The notes: generated from the letters alone by a model not told the origin. A stretch of DNA of 64,000 bases from Littorina saxatilis (GCF_037325665.1 NC_090245.1:48952001-49016000); one strand, 5' to 3'; positions 11,845-23,290 are shown, counted from the stretch's first letter. Made by a program: numbers and translations.

Positions 11845-12424
11845 ATACAGCCACATCAAAGCCGCCAGACCACATCGCACACAGAACTCTACAATACACA
11901 GGTGTTGCTTACACACCCACACAAACACACACACACACACACACACAAAGAAGCCGTATATCTATATATCTATATGTATAAATACATAGAGATAGATGAC
12001 AGTGTATTTTTCGCGTGGCTATAAATTGATTCGACCTTTGCACTTTTACAGTGAGGACAACTTACGGGTGCATGGAAAGCGTTCTGGACACTGCGGTGAC
12101 CTTCTAAAAATAGTAACGGAACGGGAATATCCGAAGATGCTTCTCATACCGTAGTGCACCAAACGAAGGAAGGGAGGTAAACGCTGAAAACATGGAGAAG
12201 ATAAGGAAGAGTTACTGGTAGTGGATCCCGAAAAAAAACCAAAATCGGTTTGCGCTGCGCGCTGAGAGCACGTATTGAAATATCTCATCGACCAGATTGT
12301 GTCCCGGGTGAACGTGAATATGGCCACCAAATTTGAAACAGATCCATCGAGAACTTTGGCCGCGCATCGAGCACAGGAACAGACACACAGACACACACAC
12401 AGACAGACACAAGTCGTATATATA

Positions 12425-13354
12425 TGTCACGGTAGAGACGAAGATCTGGTAGAAACGTCGTTTCTACCGGTAGAGACGAGGATCGTCGTTTCTACCGGTA
12501 GAAACGACGATCCTCGTTTCTACCGGTAGAAACGACGTTTCTACCAGTAGAGACGACGATCGGAGTTTCTACCGGTAGAAACGACGATCGGAATAAAACG
12601 TTTGTGTGTGTGTGTGCAATGTAGGTGATTTTGTCAATTATGAACACAGTTCTATCTTACCGGAATGAACTCATTGTTAACGTTGTTTACAGAGCACGTG
12701 CATTTGTGGGAAATGTATTGAGAATGTCAGCAAATATTGTTCACCTACTACAACTGCCTTCACTGACCAGACGAAGACAGCAATCACAACTTTTTTTTCC
12801 TTCAGAGTGAACACAATTCGTGAAATATCTCTGTTAGTTTGACTTCCGAAAACAGTATTCCACAGACCTTCAACATTCTTATAGCCGGCTATTTTAATTG
12901 TTGCTAAAGATTGTTGACAATGGAACAAAAAGAAGAGTTCTACAAATTGTTAAGGCTTCACATTGATGGCCTTGATTCAACAAAAAGAGACTCGTTTACG
13001 ATAACACAAGACAAGTACACACAGGCTATATCTGCGAGAGAGAGTTCCCTTGTGTATTATTTTTGCTATATGAGTTGACTTTTACCAGCTGTTTTAAAGA
13101 CTCTTGTGTATTATTTGTGCTATGTGAGGTGACTTTTACCAGCGGTTTTAATGACAAGATCAAAGTTTCTCTCGCTTTCAACTCGCAACCATCTGTTTTA
13201 AAAACTCTTGTGTATTATTTCTTCGTTTCTACCGGTAGAAACGACGATCGTCGTCTGTACTGGTAGAAACGTCGTCTCTACCGGTAGAAACGACGATTCT
13301 CGTCTCTACCGGTAGAAACGACGTTTCCACCAGATCTTCGTCTCTACCGTGACA
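12425..13354. mobile_element. palindrome-ended DNA element (element T)
   Basis: A 930-base unit bounded by TGTCACGGTAGAGACGAAG and its inverse complement, set in TA repeats between Helitron copies A and B. Both ends are built from tandem 20-base palindromes CGTTTCTACCGGTAGAAACG with variable GACGATC spacers: about 170 bases on the left (12425-12592) and 130 on the right (13225-13354). The core (12600-13220) holds two or three diverged copies of a CTTGTGTATTATTT…CTTTTACCAGC segment. No transposase frame. Superfamily unknown. Confidence 0.75.
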
Positions 13355-13368
13355 TATATATATATATA

Positions 13369-14293
13369 CTAGAGGAATACCCGGCTTTGCCGGGGCATAT
13401 GGTGAATCGCGTGACAGAGACAGACAGCGTGGCGGTTCATCACAAACACCTTTGCAGGCGAAGTCCTGTCAAACGGGATTGAGAATTTTAGAGCTTATTT
13501 CTTAGCTCTATATTATCTGCTGTGGCTTCTCAAATGCCAGATCATACAGACAGACAAAAGCCGCTAGACCACATCACAAACAGAACTCTACAATACACAG
13601 GTTTTTGCACACAAACACACACACACAGAGAAGCCGTATATATATATGTATATCTATATCTATAAATATATAGAGATAGGTGAGAGTGTATTTTTCGCGT
13701 GGCTATAAATTGATTCGACCTTTTCACTTTGACAGTAAGAACAACTTACGGGTGCAAGGGAAGCGTTGTGGACAGCGCAGTGACATTCTAAAAATAGTAA
13801 CTTACAAACGGGAATATGGATTGAAGCCACACGAAGGAAGGGAGATAAACGCAAAACACTGGAGAAGATAAGGAAGAGTTACTTATAATGGTGAAATGAA
13901 CACAAAAACCAAAATCGGTTCAGCGCTGCGCGCTGAGAGCACGTGTTGAAATATCTCATCGATGATATTGTGTCCGGGGTGTAGCTGAATACGGTGTCCA
14001 AATTTGAAAAAGATCCACCGAGAACTTTGGCGTTGTGATGTGGTGTAGCGGCTTTGCCGGTGTGTCGGTATGGGGGCCCGGGTAGCTGAGGTGGAACCAA
14101 AATGGGTTCAGCGCTGCGCGCTGAGAGCACGTGTTGAAATATCGACCAGGTTGTGTCCTGTCCCGGGTCTACCTGAATATGCCCACCAAATTTGAAGCAG
14201 ATCCATCGAGAACTTTGGCCGTGCATCGCGAACTCACACACAGACACACAGACAGACGAACTCACACACAGACACACAGACAGACACAAGTCG
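13369..14293 (-). mobile_element. R3 copy B, non-autonomous Helitron
   Basis: Minus-strand 3' end is CCCGGCAAAGCCGGG, TATTCCT, CTAG (13369-13372) followed by T. The 5' end CGACTTGTGTCTG lies against TA repeats at 14293. Within the body the segment with GCGCTGCGCGCTGAGAGCACG occurs twice (about 13905-14035 and 14092-14225), an internal duplication of roughly 190 bases not seen in copy A. No coding capacity. Confidence 0.8.
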
Positions 14294-14340
14294 TATATAT
14301 ATAGATATATATATAGATTCATGTTATTTTCTCCTTTTTA

Positions 14341-15212
14341 TATTTAGTCAAGTTTTGACTAAATATTTTAACATCGAGGGGGAATCGAAACGAGGGTCGT
14401 GGTGTATGTGCGTGTGTCTGTGTGTCTGTGTGTCTGTGTGTGTGTGTGTGTGTAGAGCGATTCAGACTAAACTACTGGACCGATCTTTATGAAATTTGAC
14501 ATGAGAGTTCCTGGGTATGAAATCCCCGAACGATTTTTTCATTTTTTTGATAAATGTCTTTGATGACGTCATATCCGGCTTTTCGTGAAAGTTGAGGCGG
14601 CACTGTCACGCCCTCATTTTTCAACCAAATTGGTTGAAATTTTGGTCAAGTAATCTTCGACGAAGCCCGGACTTCGGTATTGCATTTCAGCTTGGTGGCT
14701 TAAAAATTAATTAATGACTTTGGTCATTAAAAATCTGAAAATTGTAAAAAAAAATAAAAATTTATTAAACGATCCAAATTTACGTTCATCTTATTCTCCA
14801 TCATTTGCTGGTTCCAAAAACATATAAATATGTTATATTCGGATTAAAAACAAGCTCTGAAAATTAAATATATAAAAATTATTATCAAAATTAAATTGTC
14901 CAAATCAATTTAAAAACACTTTCATCTTATTCCTTGTCGGTTCCTGATTCCAAAAACATATAGATATGATATTTTTGGATTAAAAACACGCTCAGAAAGT
15001 TAAAACAAAGAGAGGTACAGAAAAGCGTGCTATCCTTCTTAGCGCAACTACTACCCCGCTCTTCTTGTCAATTTCACTGCCTTTGCCATGAGCGGTGGAC
15101 TGACGATGCTACGAGTATACGGTCTTGCTGAAAAATGGCATTGCGTTCAGTTTCATTCTGTGAGTTCGACAGCTACTTGACTAAATATTGTATTTTCGCC
15201 TTACGCGACTTG
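14341..15212 (+). mobile_element. R1 copy 3
   Basis: Full-length plus-strand copy with 5' hairpin, TG tract (14403-14452), TGACGTCA at 14564-14571 and the CGCGACTTG end at 15212 followed by T-rich DNA. Very close to copies 2 and 7. Confidence 0.85.
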
Positions 15213-15299
15213 TTTGTTTTTTGTTTGTTATATACTTACATAATATGAGGAGTTTCACTGACTGATTGCCTGTACTCATAAAAACAATTTTACGGACAC

Positions 15300-15690
15300 G
15301 CTTTTGACTGGTCTAGGTGACGGTTTGCATATGTTAACACTTTTTTATTGTACGAACACAATAAATATATATATTCCGGTGACCGATTGTATGCGTTAAA
15401 ATGTTTGTTTACGAACACGATAATTATTACTGTGTCCAGGCGGGATGTTCACATATTATCAGTATGAATACGTTATGACTGTTCTAGCTGGCTGATTGCT
15501 TGTGTTAACATACGTTTACTTTTAGGAACACTTTGAATGTTGCGGCTAAATGATTGGTTGTGCTCACATATTATCAGTACAAATACGTTATGAATATTCT
15601 ACCTGATTGATTGTTCGTGTCAGCATATGTTTTAGGAACACTTCGAATGTTACGGCTGACTGATTGGTTGTGTTATGATACGAGACATTT
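15300..15690 (+). repeat. diverged two-part higher-order tandem repeat, about 112 bp
   Basis: Two related half-units alternate. One runs GGCTGATTGNTTGTGTTAACATA then AGGAACACTTNGAATGTT. The other runs TGATTGGTTGTGCTCACATA then TTATCAGTANNAATACG. Like halves recur at about 15437 and 15550, 15487 and 15600, and 15543 and 15654, giving spacings of 111-113 bases. Earlier, more diverged units begin near 15312 and 15378. Confidence 0.65.
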
Positions 15691-15720
15691 AGGCCAGTGT
15701 ACATGGTACTGTGTCATGAT

Positions 15721-17288
15721 TTGTATCTCATGATATTATTGCTGTTGGAAAAATCTTTTGAAAAAAAATAAACTTCTGCTATAAAGTAGCTTCCTGTACA
15801 ATGAGCAAGGGTATGACCATTCCCGTTTTTGTTCGAAATATTTGCGTGACACGCGAGTTTCATTTACCTATTCAGTGCTTTCCTTGCTTCTTGGATGAAA
15901 TTGAAGTTGTACTCATCTCATGTGAAAACTTTTTAGGAAAACTAAAATTAAGGAAAACATGATTAAAATTAAGCGACCTCCAAAATGAGACCAGCAGCAA
16001 AGAAGAACCCTAATACAGGTTGAATGGCGATCTATTCAGCAGAGCTAAAGATATCAATGAGCACTGCCTGTTTAGCTCAAACCTTGGCCCCCCCCAAATA
16101 GCTGATTTTAGAAACTGAGCAGGAAATTCGCGCATAATCACGCCCACTTTATTAGAAAGAAACAGATACTGAGAGAGAGACCAAGATAGCTAGAGGTAGG
16201 GGAGAGAGAGAGAACTTAACGGTAACAAACAAGAAGATCAGTAACAGCATTAAATGTGAAAGAATTAAGAAAGAAAGAAAAAACACACCAAAGAAATAAA
16301 GAAACAAACAAAAGCAGGTGACAAATCAATTATTTTGTTAAAATCGTTGAAAGGAGGGAAAAATAGAAATAATAGTATTTGCTCACAAAATCGTGATGTT
16401 AATGTAAAGGCCGTGGCTCGGGAAACGGGAAGTCGGTTACGGGGCCCCCAGTTTCAATGACCGGCACTTTCCACAAGCTACCGGCCTTTATTTGTCGAGG
16501 TCCGATGGTTTGTTCATTAAAGATTGTCTTCTAAAGTTGATTTCAAACAACTGTGGTCTTTGCTTTTTTGGAGAAAGATTAATGGAGATCAGTTTTAGAA
16601 TCACAATTGTGAACTTTTAGTGAATAAGATTTATTTTATGTTTTAAACCGCCTGACACTGCAAGGCAATTTTCCTTGTTTTTATAAGGACATTAAAATCT
16701 TTGAGTCTTTTGAGTCTTGAATGACGATCTATTTAGCAGAGATAAAGATATCAATGAGCACTGCCTCTTTCGCTCACAACTTGCCCCCCCTAAAAGCTGA
16801 TTTTATAAACTGAAAAGCAAAATCGCGCATGATTCTAAACAAGAAGAAGAAAAAACACCTGAGCGTATGCGGGGCTCGAACCAGCGGCTTCTCGAACCGA
16901 AACGTGCTTCGCTAACCTCTGAGCTATGAATGGATCTGTTAAGAGAGGAAAAACTAGGAATATTTATTTTGTGATATACTGCAAAACACGCTGCAGCTGT
17001 CTAAAACTGTGCAACGCGAAAGGGCCAGTGACTGTGTCGTTCCCTTTGTGTGATTTCAGTCCGACCCTCGCGTCCCTCGCTTTTCACGTAATGTTACGTT
17101 GTATTACAACAGCTAGCCGAGGTGTGACTTTCCCTTCTGGTTTAACGCTCGGTTTGATATGATTGGGTGCACATGTACCACACCAGCGGTCAAGGTCATT
17201 TTGAATTCGTTCTTTTCCCGGGAAGTTACGAAAAGCTCAAGAAGTTGTCGTCTGGAGCGTTCAAATTTTGTTGCAGATCTGTAAATCT
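15721..17288. other. unassigned with one duplicated segment
   Basis: AT-rich sequence with no gene seen. A segment of about 117 bases (…GATATCAATGAGCACTGCCT…AGCTGATTTTA…TCGCGCAT) occurs at 16021-16137 and again, diverged, at 16719-16835 in direct orientation. A tRNA-like stretch lies on the minus strand near 16869-16930. Confidence 0.5.
16869..16930 (-). pseudogene. tRNA-like sequence
   Basis: Read on the minus strand it has a near-consensus A box (TAGCTCAGAGGTTAG) and B box (GGTTCGAGCCC) at normal tRNA spacing. The flanks do not form a seven-pair acceptor stem, and the T stem has a mismatch. It is therefore a tRNA pseudogene or the head of an old SINE, not a working tRNA. Confidence 0.4.
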
Positions 17289-18208
17289 AAACTTGGCCAC
17301 AAAAATATTGCAACAAATTTCGCACCCAAATTAAAGCATTAATTCCAGTATCCTTTTATTAAAACTTTATATGCCAGTTAAGGCCGCTCACTTGACTATC
17401 AGGATCATTTTATGGATTAATGATATCTTTTGCAGGGATCACGTGACCGCCGCTCAAATAAGGGTACCCTCAAAATCGACCAGACAAAAACGGAAGGGCC
17501 CAATTAAAAATCGACAAAACATCACAATAGGCAAATCAATTATCTACCCTGAACAGGTTGATTTGTTTAGCTAGCTTGCGTATTTGGTGTGCTATGCTAA
17601 TTCTACTGATGCAGGTGTCGATCGCAAGAGCGGTCAAAAACGGGACTTTTTGCATAATTTTTTAGGGGTGTCCTAACAAAAAGCGCTGTACTTGGTGGAT
17701 TGCTTTGAAACTTTCAAAATAATTAACCAACACAATACAGATACTTCGAGCGAAATGTTTAGATCGTTCCAGATAATATTTGTTTGGATGTGACGCAATG
17801 TTTCGGAACAAGTTGTTAAACTCGTGATGGGATTGTTCACTTATGTCAAACAAATTCATGACTTTGCATGTCTACAGATAAATGATTCATACAGATACTG
17901 TCGAAGTTTCATTTGCGTGTAACCACTGGCGTAAATTTGCTAGTCATGCAAACACATGAGAAAAATATAGAACGTTCACGCTGTTTCGCTCTGACTGCTG
18001 TTATCGCTGCGTGCCTCTCAAAACATGCTTTGGTCACGCTTGACTGGGCATCGCTGTGGCACCAGAATAAAAATATCAAGCGTGTTTACAAGCCTAGCAA
18101 ATTCGCGTCAGTGCATATACGCACATAAAACGTTCGCAGTGTGTGTATCAATCATTTGTCGAAAGACATGCGAGGTCATGGATTTGTTTGACACAAGTGA
18201 ACATGCGA

Positions 18209-19260
18209 TCATGCTGCCCTTCAGTCCGACCTACAACGACTAGAAGAGTGGGAGTCACAATGGGACATGACCTTCCACCCCGACAAATGCAGTGTGCTCA
18301 CAGTCAGTAAGAAGAAGAAGACCTCCGCACACCAGTATACGCTGCACGGACACGCCCTCGAGAATGTCACCTCCGCGAAATACCTTGGAGTGACAGTGCA
18401 AGCAGATCTGAAGTGGGATATTCACATCGACACCATTGTGAAGAAGGCCAACCAGACCCTTGGATTCCTTCGCAGGAACCTCAAGATAGGAGCAGTCCAC
18501 ACCACGGAACTGGCCTACAAGTCCCTAGTGCGACCTTTGCTGGAGTACGCATGCACAGCCTGGGACCCCTCCTCGCAGAAGAACATCGCCAAGATCGAAG
18601 CCGTACAGCGCAGGGCAGCACGCTACGTTCTCCACCGACATCGCAACACCTCAAGTGTCGGAGAGATGCTGCAGACCCTCCAGTGGCCCTCTCTTGAGCA
18701 ACGCAGACGGACGTCCAGACTGTGTATGCTGTACAAGATTACCAACAATCTCGTCAAGGTCAACTGCGACGAGCTCCAACACCTCCCCAGCAGATCAAGA
18801 AGAAGCTCAAGAACAAACACCAGAGCCTTCAACAGGATCCCAAGCAAGACCGATACGAGACTGAACAGCTTCCTCCCCAGAACCATCAGGGAGTGGAATG
18901 AGCTACCAGAGGAGGTTGTCAGCGCGGCGACAGCAGCCGCCTTCACCTCCAGCGCATCCCACCACTGCCAGCACCTGTAAACAAAACCCTGTACCCTGTC
19001 CTAGGCCACCAGTAAGTAGGGTCGATGAAGGCTAGGGCAGTACCGGCAGGGGTTTAACCCCTGCAACCGCTCCGGCCGCCGGCTTGGCCTAGCCCGAGAC
19101 TTGGAAATGCTGTGTGGTCCTGCCCCCCCCCCCCCCCCACCCCTCTCCCTGCAAATTAGGTGATTTTTTCTTTTTTTTCTTCTTTTTTTTCCGCAACCCT
19201 CCAATGCGCCACTAATAGTCAGAACGTTGACCCTGGGCGTTAAATGGAAGAAGAAGAAGA
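18209..19260 (+). mobile_element. 5'-truncated CR1/L2-like LINE (LINE-C)
   Basis: A retroposed 3' fragment lies in the right arm of the palindrome. The arm sequence is continuous on both sides of it. It carries the end of ORF2 and a GC-rich 3' UTR with a C run at 19126-19139. It ends in GCGTTAAATGGAAGAAGAAG, the short-repeat type of tail seen in this LINE group. Flanks share GAACA and ATCAT, which may be a worn target duplication. Confidence 0.8.
18222..18980 (+). CDS. C-terminal part of LINE reverse transcriptase (CR1/L2-like)
   Basis: Open frame of about 250 codons ending at 18980. It starts after the YADD palm: QRLEEWESQWDMTFHPDKCS, then AKYLGVTVQADLKWDIHI (thumb), TLGFLRRNLK, LVRPLLEYACTAWDP, VQRRAARYVL, QTLQWPSLEQRR, and FLPRTIREWNELPEEVV at the end. 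This order is typical for the C-terminus of CR1/L2-type ORF2. The palm is lost, so it cannot be active. The ATG at 18267 is internal. The GC content is higher than its surroundings, and the frame has no stop, so the insertion is fairly young. Confidence 0.88.
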   Translation, partial: QSDLQRLEEWESQWDMTFHPDKCSVLTVSKKKKTSAHQYTLHGHALENVTSAKYLGVTVQADLKWDIHIDTIVKKANQTLGFLRRNLKIGAVHTTELAYKSLVRPLLEYACTAWDPSSQKNIAKIEAVQRRAARYVLHRHRNTSSVGEMLQTLQWPSLEQRRRTSRLCMLYKITNNLVKVNCDELQHLPSRSRRSSRTNTRAFNRIPSKTDTRLNSFLPRTIREWNELPEEVVSAATAAAFTSSASHHCQHL

Positions 19261-20146
19261 ACAATCATATGACGAGTTTAACAACTTTTTTCAAAACATT
19301 GCATAACATCTCAACACACAATTGTAATGATCCACAATTTCGGTCGCAGTATTTTCGGTATGTTGATTAATTATTCTGAAAGTTTCAAAGCAATCCACCA
19401 AGTCATTGCTAAAGTGCGGCGCTTTTTGTCATGATACCCCGAAAAAATGACGCAAAAAGTCCCGTTTTTGACCGCTCTTGCTATCGACATCTGCATCAGG
19501 AGGAATAGTATAGCACACGAAACACGCAAGCTAGCTAAACAAATCAACCTGTTCAGGGTAGATAATTGATTTGACTTTCTTCTTGTATGTAAATGTTGCA
19601 AAGTTGTGCCTATTGTGATTTTTTGTCGATTTTTAATTGGGCCCTTCCGTTTTTGTCTGGTCGATTTTGAAGGTACCCTTATTTGAGCAGCGGTCACGTG
19701 ATCCCTGTAAAAGATATCTTTAATCCAAAAAGTTATCCTGATAGTCAAGTGAACGGCCTTAACTGGCATATACAGTTTTAATGAATTGATACTGGAATTA
19801 ATGCTTTAATTTGGGTGCGAAATTTATTGCAATAATATTTTGGCCAAGTTTACTTTCTTTGCCCAAAACCGGAATGGGGTCAGCGCCGGAGAGATAGATC
19901 ATTGTACTTGGTTTGGTAATCGAGCAAGGAGTTCAAGTTAGTCGGTAATGTCGAAAATAACAGTCACCGGCTATAGCATGCGGCGGTTCTGTGGATACTT
20001 CGTCTGCCAGCAAGGTGTGAGACTGAAAGGATACTTCACGGTTGTTGCTCGATCGATGGGGCGATGCGGGACTGTGATATTATTATACTATCTCAAGAGG
20101 CTGAGGACGAAGTAAGGCAAGAAGAGGATTTCAGTTTCTTAAAATA

Positions 20147-21300
20147 ATCTTGAACTTTAGTGTGTTAAATTCATAGCCCACAATCCGGTGGCATTTTGAC
20201 TTACTTTTCATACAAGTCCCTTTAATCAACCCCAAAAATAGTTATCGTGAAATTACTTAACTGGTTGAGCTCCACGATTAAGCATGAATACATAATTTGG
20301 TCATTTGATCAAGGAAAAAGGCTGCCGTCATGCGCCAAAGGAGAGAATTCACACACGTCATATTGACAAAGTTGTCTCCCTTCCTTGAAAATTTGCATCA
20401 AAAATGGCCGCCGCTTATGGTTCGATGCGAAAACCCATGTAAAATGAAAGGCATATGTGGAGTTCATTCAGTTCATTCCGTAACTTCAAAGGTATCTAAA
20501 TTGACTTGCTATGCTAACAAGAGCAGGTACTGCAAAATTGGAGGCTTTAATTGCAGTGGATTCTGAGCTATGAATTTAACACGCTAAAGTTAAACACTCG
20601 TACCATTGTCGTTATTGGCTCACGAAGTGTAGCCTATGCGATCGTAACTTTGTCTGTCTGTGCGTTTGTGCGTGTGTGTGTGTGTGCGTGCGTGTGTGTG
20701 TATGTCTGTGGTAGAAACTTTAACATTTCCGAGTCTATGTGTGAGTGGTTATCCAAGACTATGGATAAAGCTCGCATAAGATTACGTCACGGTCAAAAGT
20801 GTTTGACGTCAATTAATGCATCATGACGGCATGCCTCCCTGTAGTCTTTCTCTCTCGCGTGGTGTGTGTGGTCTCGGTCATTGTTATTTTGAGCGGGCCG
20901 AGACTATTTGGCAGTCGTGTCCCTGTAAGTAGGCTACATGCAGACACAGACAGATCTAGATCTAGTGTCTCTCTTTCTTGCACAGTGTCACCTAAGCTTA
21001 CTGTGTGTGTGGGTGTGTATGTGTGACGGAGTGATTGAGTTTGTGTTACTGTTTGTCTATTTCTTACGTGAGCCTTGAAGGCTTCGCCTCTTGTTACATA
21101 TGCATTTTGTCTACCATGGCATTAATGTTCCTCAATCAAATTACCATACTAATCATTCATGCTTAATTTCAGAGCTTAATCCGTCAATAAATTTCACGAT
21201 ACATATTTTATTGGTTTTATTAAAAGGACCTGTATCAAAAATAAGTCAATAATCCCACTGGATTGTGAGTTATTGAATTACAACGCTAAAGTTCAATATT
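20147..21300. mobile_element. foldback element with about 145-base inverted ends, holding an R2
   Basis: The left arm (20150-20290, starting GAACTTTAGTGTGTTAAATT) is repeated in inverted form at 21154-21298. Shared pieces are ATTCATGCTTAAT, AATTTCACGATA, GGACNTGTAT and GGATTGTG. A third partial copy of the tip lies at 20552-20598. R2 copy 1 (20617-21095) sits between. No coding capacity. Confidence 0.7.
20617..21095 (+). mobile_element. R2 copy 1, Helentron-like non-autonomous element
   Basis: About 0.48 kb, starting GGCTCACGAAGTGTAGCC and ending TTACGTGAGCCTTGAAGGCTTCGCCTCTTGTT. Start and end are inverted (GGCTCACGTAAG against CTTACGTGAGCC). AGCCTT and AAGGCT form a hairpin about a dozen bases before the terminal CTTG. 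A TG tract lies near the 5' end. Other copies are at 57767-58725 and 62265-62736. Confidence 0.8.
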
Positions 21301-22249
21301 AGTCTTTTTCATAATGCCTTGTGATCTCAACTGACTTTTTAAGATGATTTTGCAACCGTGATGGAATTTCACACGCGTGTGTACTGTTATAATTATTTTT
21401 GCTTGCTCTCAAATATTTCATCTGGGTGTAGCGGTCACAGACAAAGCTGCATAGCTTTTCTCTGGGAATAATTAGACACCTGGTTTGTAAATCAAAATGG
21501 CACCGACATTTATTGCTCACAAGAGGTGCATCATAGTATCAGTCACACTTACAGAGCCGCAAAGTTTTCTTTCCAATAATTATATCAATAGCTTATTTTG
21601 TCTGCTTCTATTGATAACCAATCAAAACATTGCGTTCTGAGAGGTGCACATTCATTCCTGTATTCCAACATATCATTACAAACAGTATTGCAAATGCTCT
21701 CATTTGTTCGCTGCACTGCTGAGTTGTCTATTGGCCTTGAGTGATATCGTGCAGGCTGTTGTGATTGTGAAAGATACGAAGTACCGCGCTTTGCAAGCCA
21801 GCTGTCATTTTTTTGTAACATGTTTCATATGGCCATATGGCTCAGAAATGGCGTCAAAGCCATTTTTCACCAACTTGGTGTCATTGTTAACTAATTTTTC
21901 TCTTAACAGAGCTGCACTTGGAGAACAAAACCATGTTAGTTACATCTGAAACATGTTAAGGTTTCTGCTCCCAATAGAAAAAAAATACCAGTTAGATTTG
22001 GTCATTATGATGCAATTTCTGCAAAATATATACCACGTTTTGGGTTGATTTTGTGTGCCATGTTAACAATGGGTACATCTGAATCAAATTTATGTCTGCT
22101 TGTGAGGGGAACTCAGAAAAGTCTGCTGAATTCATTGCATACCTTCTTTTCAAAAACATTCATTTGTGTGACAAGCATTGTGGCGAGCATTTTTGTGATA
22201 TAAATATATGTTCATAACTTTACGCAGCAAGCAGACTGTTACTGTTAGA

Positions 22250-23290
22250 ACTTGCTGCAAAGTTACGAACTGTCAAACAAAATTTCTTGGTATTGGCTTT
22301 TCTGTATTCCTTTTTGTCTTACCATGTATTAGTATGCCATATTTACCCATTTTGTTTACATTTTGTTTTCAAAGTGGCAAGCTGGTCTTTCACTGCGTTC
22401 ATCTTTGTCGTGTAATGTTATGAACATGCACCATATCGGTGCCAATGTTTCTGTCTGTGTAATTTGAATAATTCACAATATATTTACTCTATAAACCTAA
22501 TTAGCTCGTGTCTGAAGTTACTGAATGAATTTACAGCCATGAGAATCGTCTTTGTTCCAATTTTTAGCAAGATTAGTGTAAGTTATGAACTCCTCCATCT
22601 TTGATTTAGAATGATAGCTGAGCACTTACTGTTGCAAAATATTCCATTGGATGATTGGTATCTGTCTTGAGTGCATGTCTTCTGGACATGTTTAGTGTAT
22701 CAAAGTTCTGTACCATTTGGCTGCTAAGTAGCCAAATTAAACTATGTCACGGTGTAAAGTTATGAACAAAAAAGGTATAACTTGATTTTTTGACTGGTTG
22801 TTGATAACATGATAATTTCTGTCAGTTGACTTAATATTTCAGTTAGCTCACAATCTTATGTCTGGCTTTTGTCAGGTTTCCCTGTTTTTGTGCTTAAAAA
22901 ATCACAATGTTCGTTACACCAGGCTTAATGAGACTTGTATACCTAGATTTACATGTGGTACCCCGCAGAAGTTTTTTTTTTAAACTTACATTTGAGGCTG
23001 CTTTATAGCTTTATAACAATTCCCTTCTCATTTGCTCAGAACATCATTGAGTTTTAGTCTTAATTATCCGAGTACCCTCACATTGTTGTAAGGTTATGAA
23101 CTGCATAGCTAGATTTCATAATCTCTAAGTTTGTGTCTTGAACTTCGTTCCGCTACTGTACACGCTGTTTCAGTTGAGGGTTTCTTATCGAATACAATTC
23201 TTTTTTTCTTCATGCTGTGTCATCTGTTTTCTCTAAATCAACTTTAATTTTGTGGCATGGTGTAAGTGTTATGAACAGCACATGCACACT
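22250..23290 (+). repeat. highly diverged tandem array, period about 165-175 bp
   Basis: The motif GTGTAAAGTTATGAAC (with variants) recurs at about 22261, 22418, 22582, 22757, a degenerate one near 22912, 23092 and 23266. Intervals are 155 to 180 bases. Mid-unit there is a weaker repeat of GTCTTGA or GTCTGAA. The rest of each unit has drifted, so this is an old array. Confidence 0.5.

Larger units (their letters stand above)
7556..12418 (-). mobile_element. R3 copy A, non-autonomous Helitron split by a LINE
   Basis: On the minus strand the element ends with hairpin CCCGGCGAAGCGGG, then TATTCAT and CTAG at 7556-7559, followed by T. This is the canonical Helitron 3' terminus (GC hairpin about 7 bases before CTRR). 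The 5' end is CGACTTGTGTCTG next to a TA repeat at 12418. Copies B, C and D share the body, including an internal CA tract, GTAACGGAACGGGAATAT and the GCGCTGCGCGCTGAGAGCACG segment. Without the LINE (7919-11844) the copy is about 0.94 kb. No Rep/helicase frame is present. Confidence 0.8.
17289..19853. mobile_element. large palindromic (foldback) element split by a LINE
   Basis: Imperfect inverted repeats of about 600 bases. The left arm runs 17289 to about 17905 starting AAACTTGGCC. The right arm runs 18144-18208 plus 19261-19853, ending GGCCAAGTTT. Shared landmarks in order are AATTAAAGCATTAATTCCAG, TGACTATCAGGAT, AAGGGCCCAATTAAAAATCG, ACCCTGAACAGGTTGATTTG, AGAGCGGTCAAAAACGGGAC and GTCAAACAAAT. 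The arms differ by small indels; the left lacks about 25 bases present in the right near 17536. The spacer (17906-18143) is unique. Open frames in the arms are not conserved between arms. Confidence 0.8.

Noticed and set aside
11845-11946. ATG and first 34 codons of the long LINE frame
   Set aside because: They lie in Helitron and CA-repeat DNA outside the target duplication. The LINE is 5'-truncated and this start is accidental.
16869-16930. A functional tRNA gene
   Set aside because: A and B boxes are present but there is no acceptor stem.
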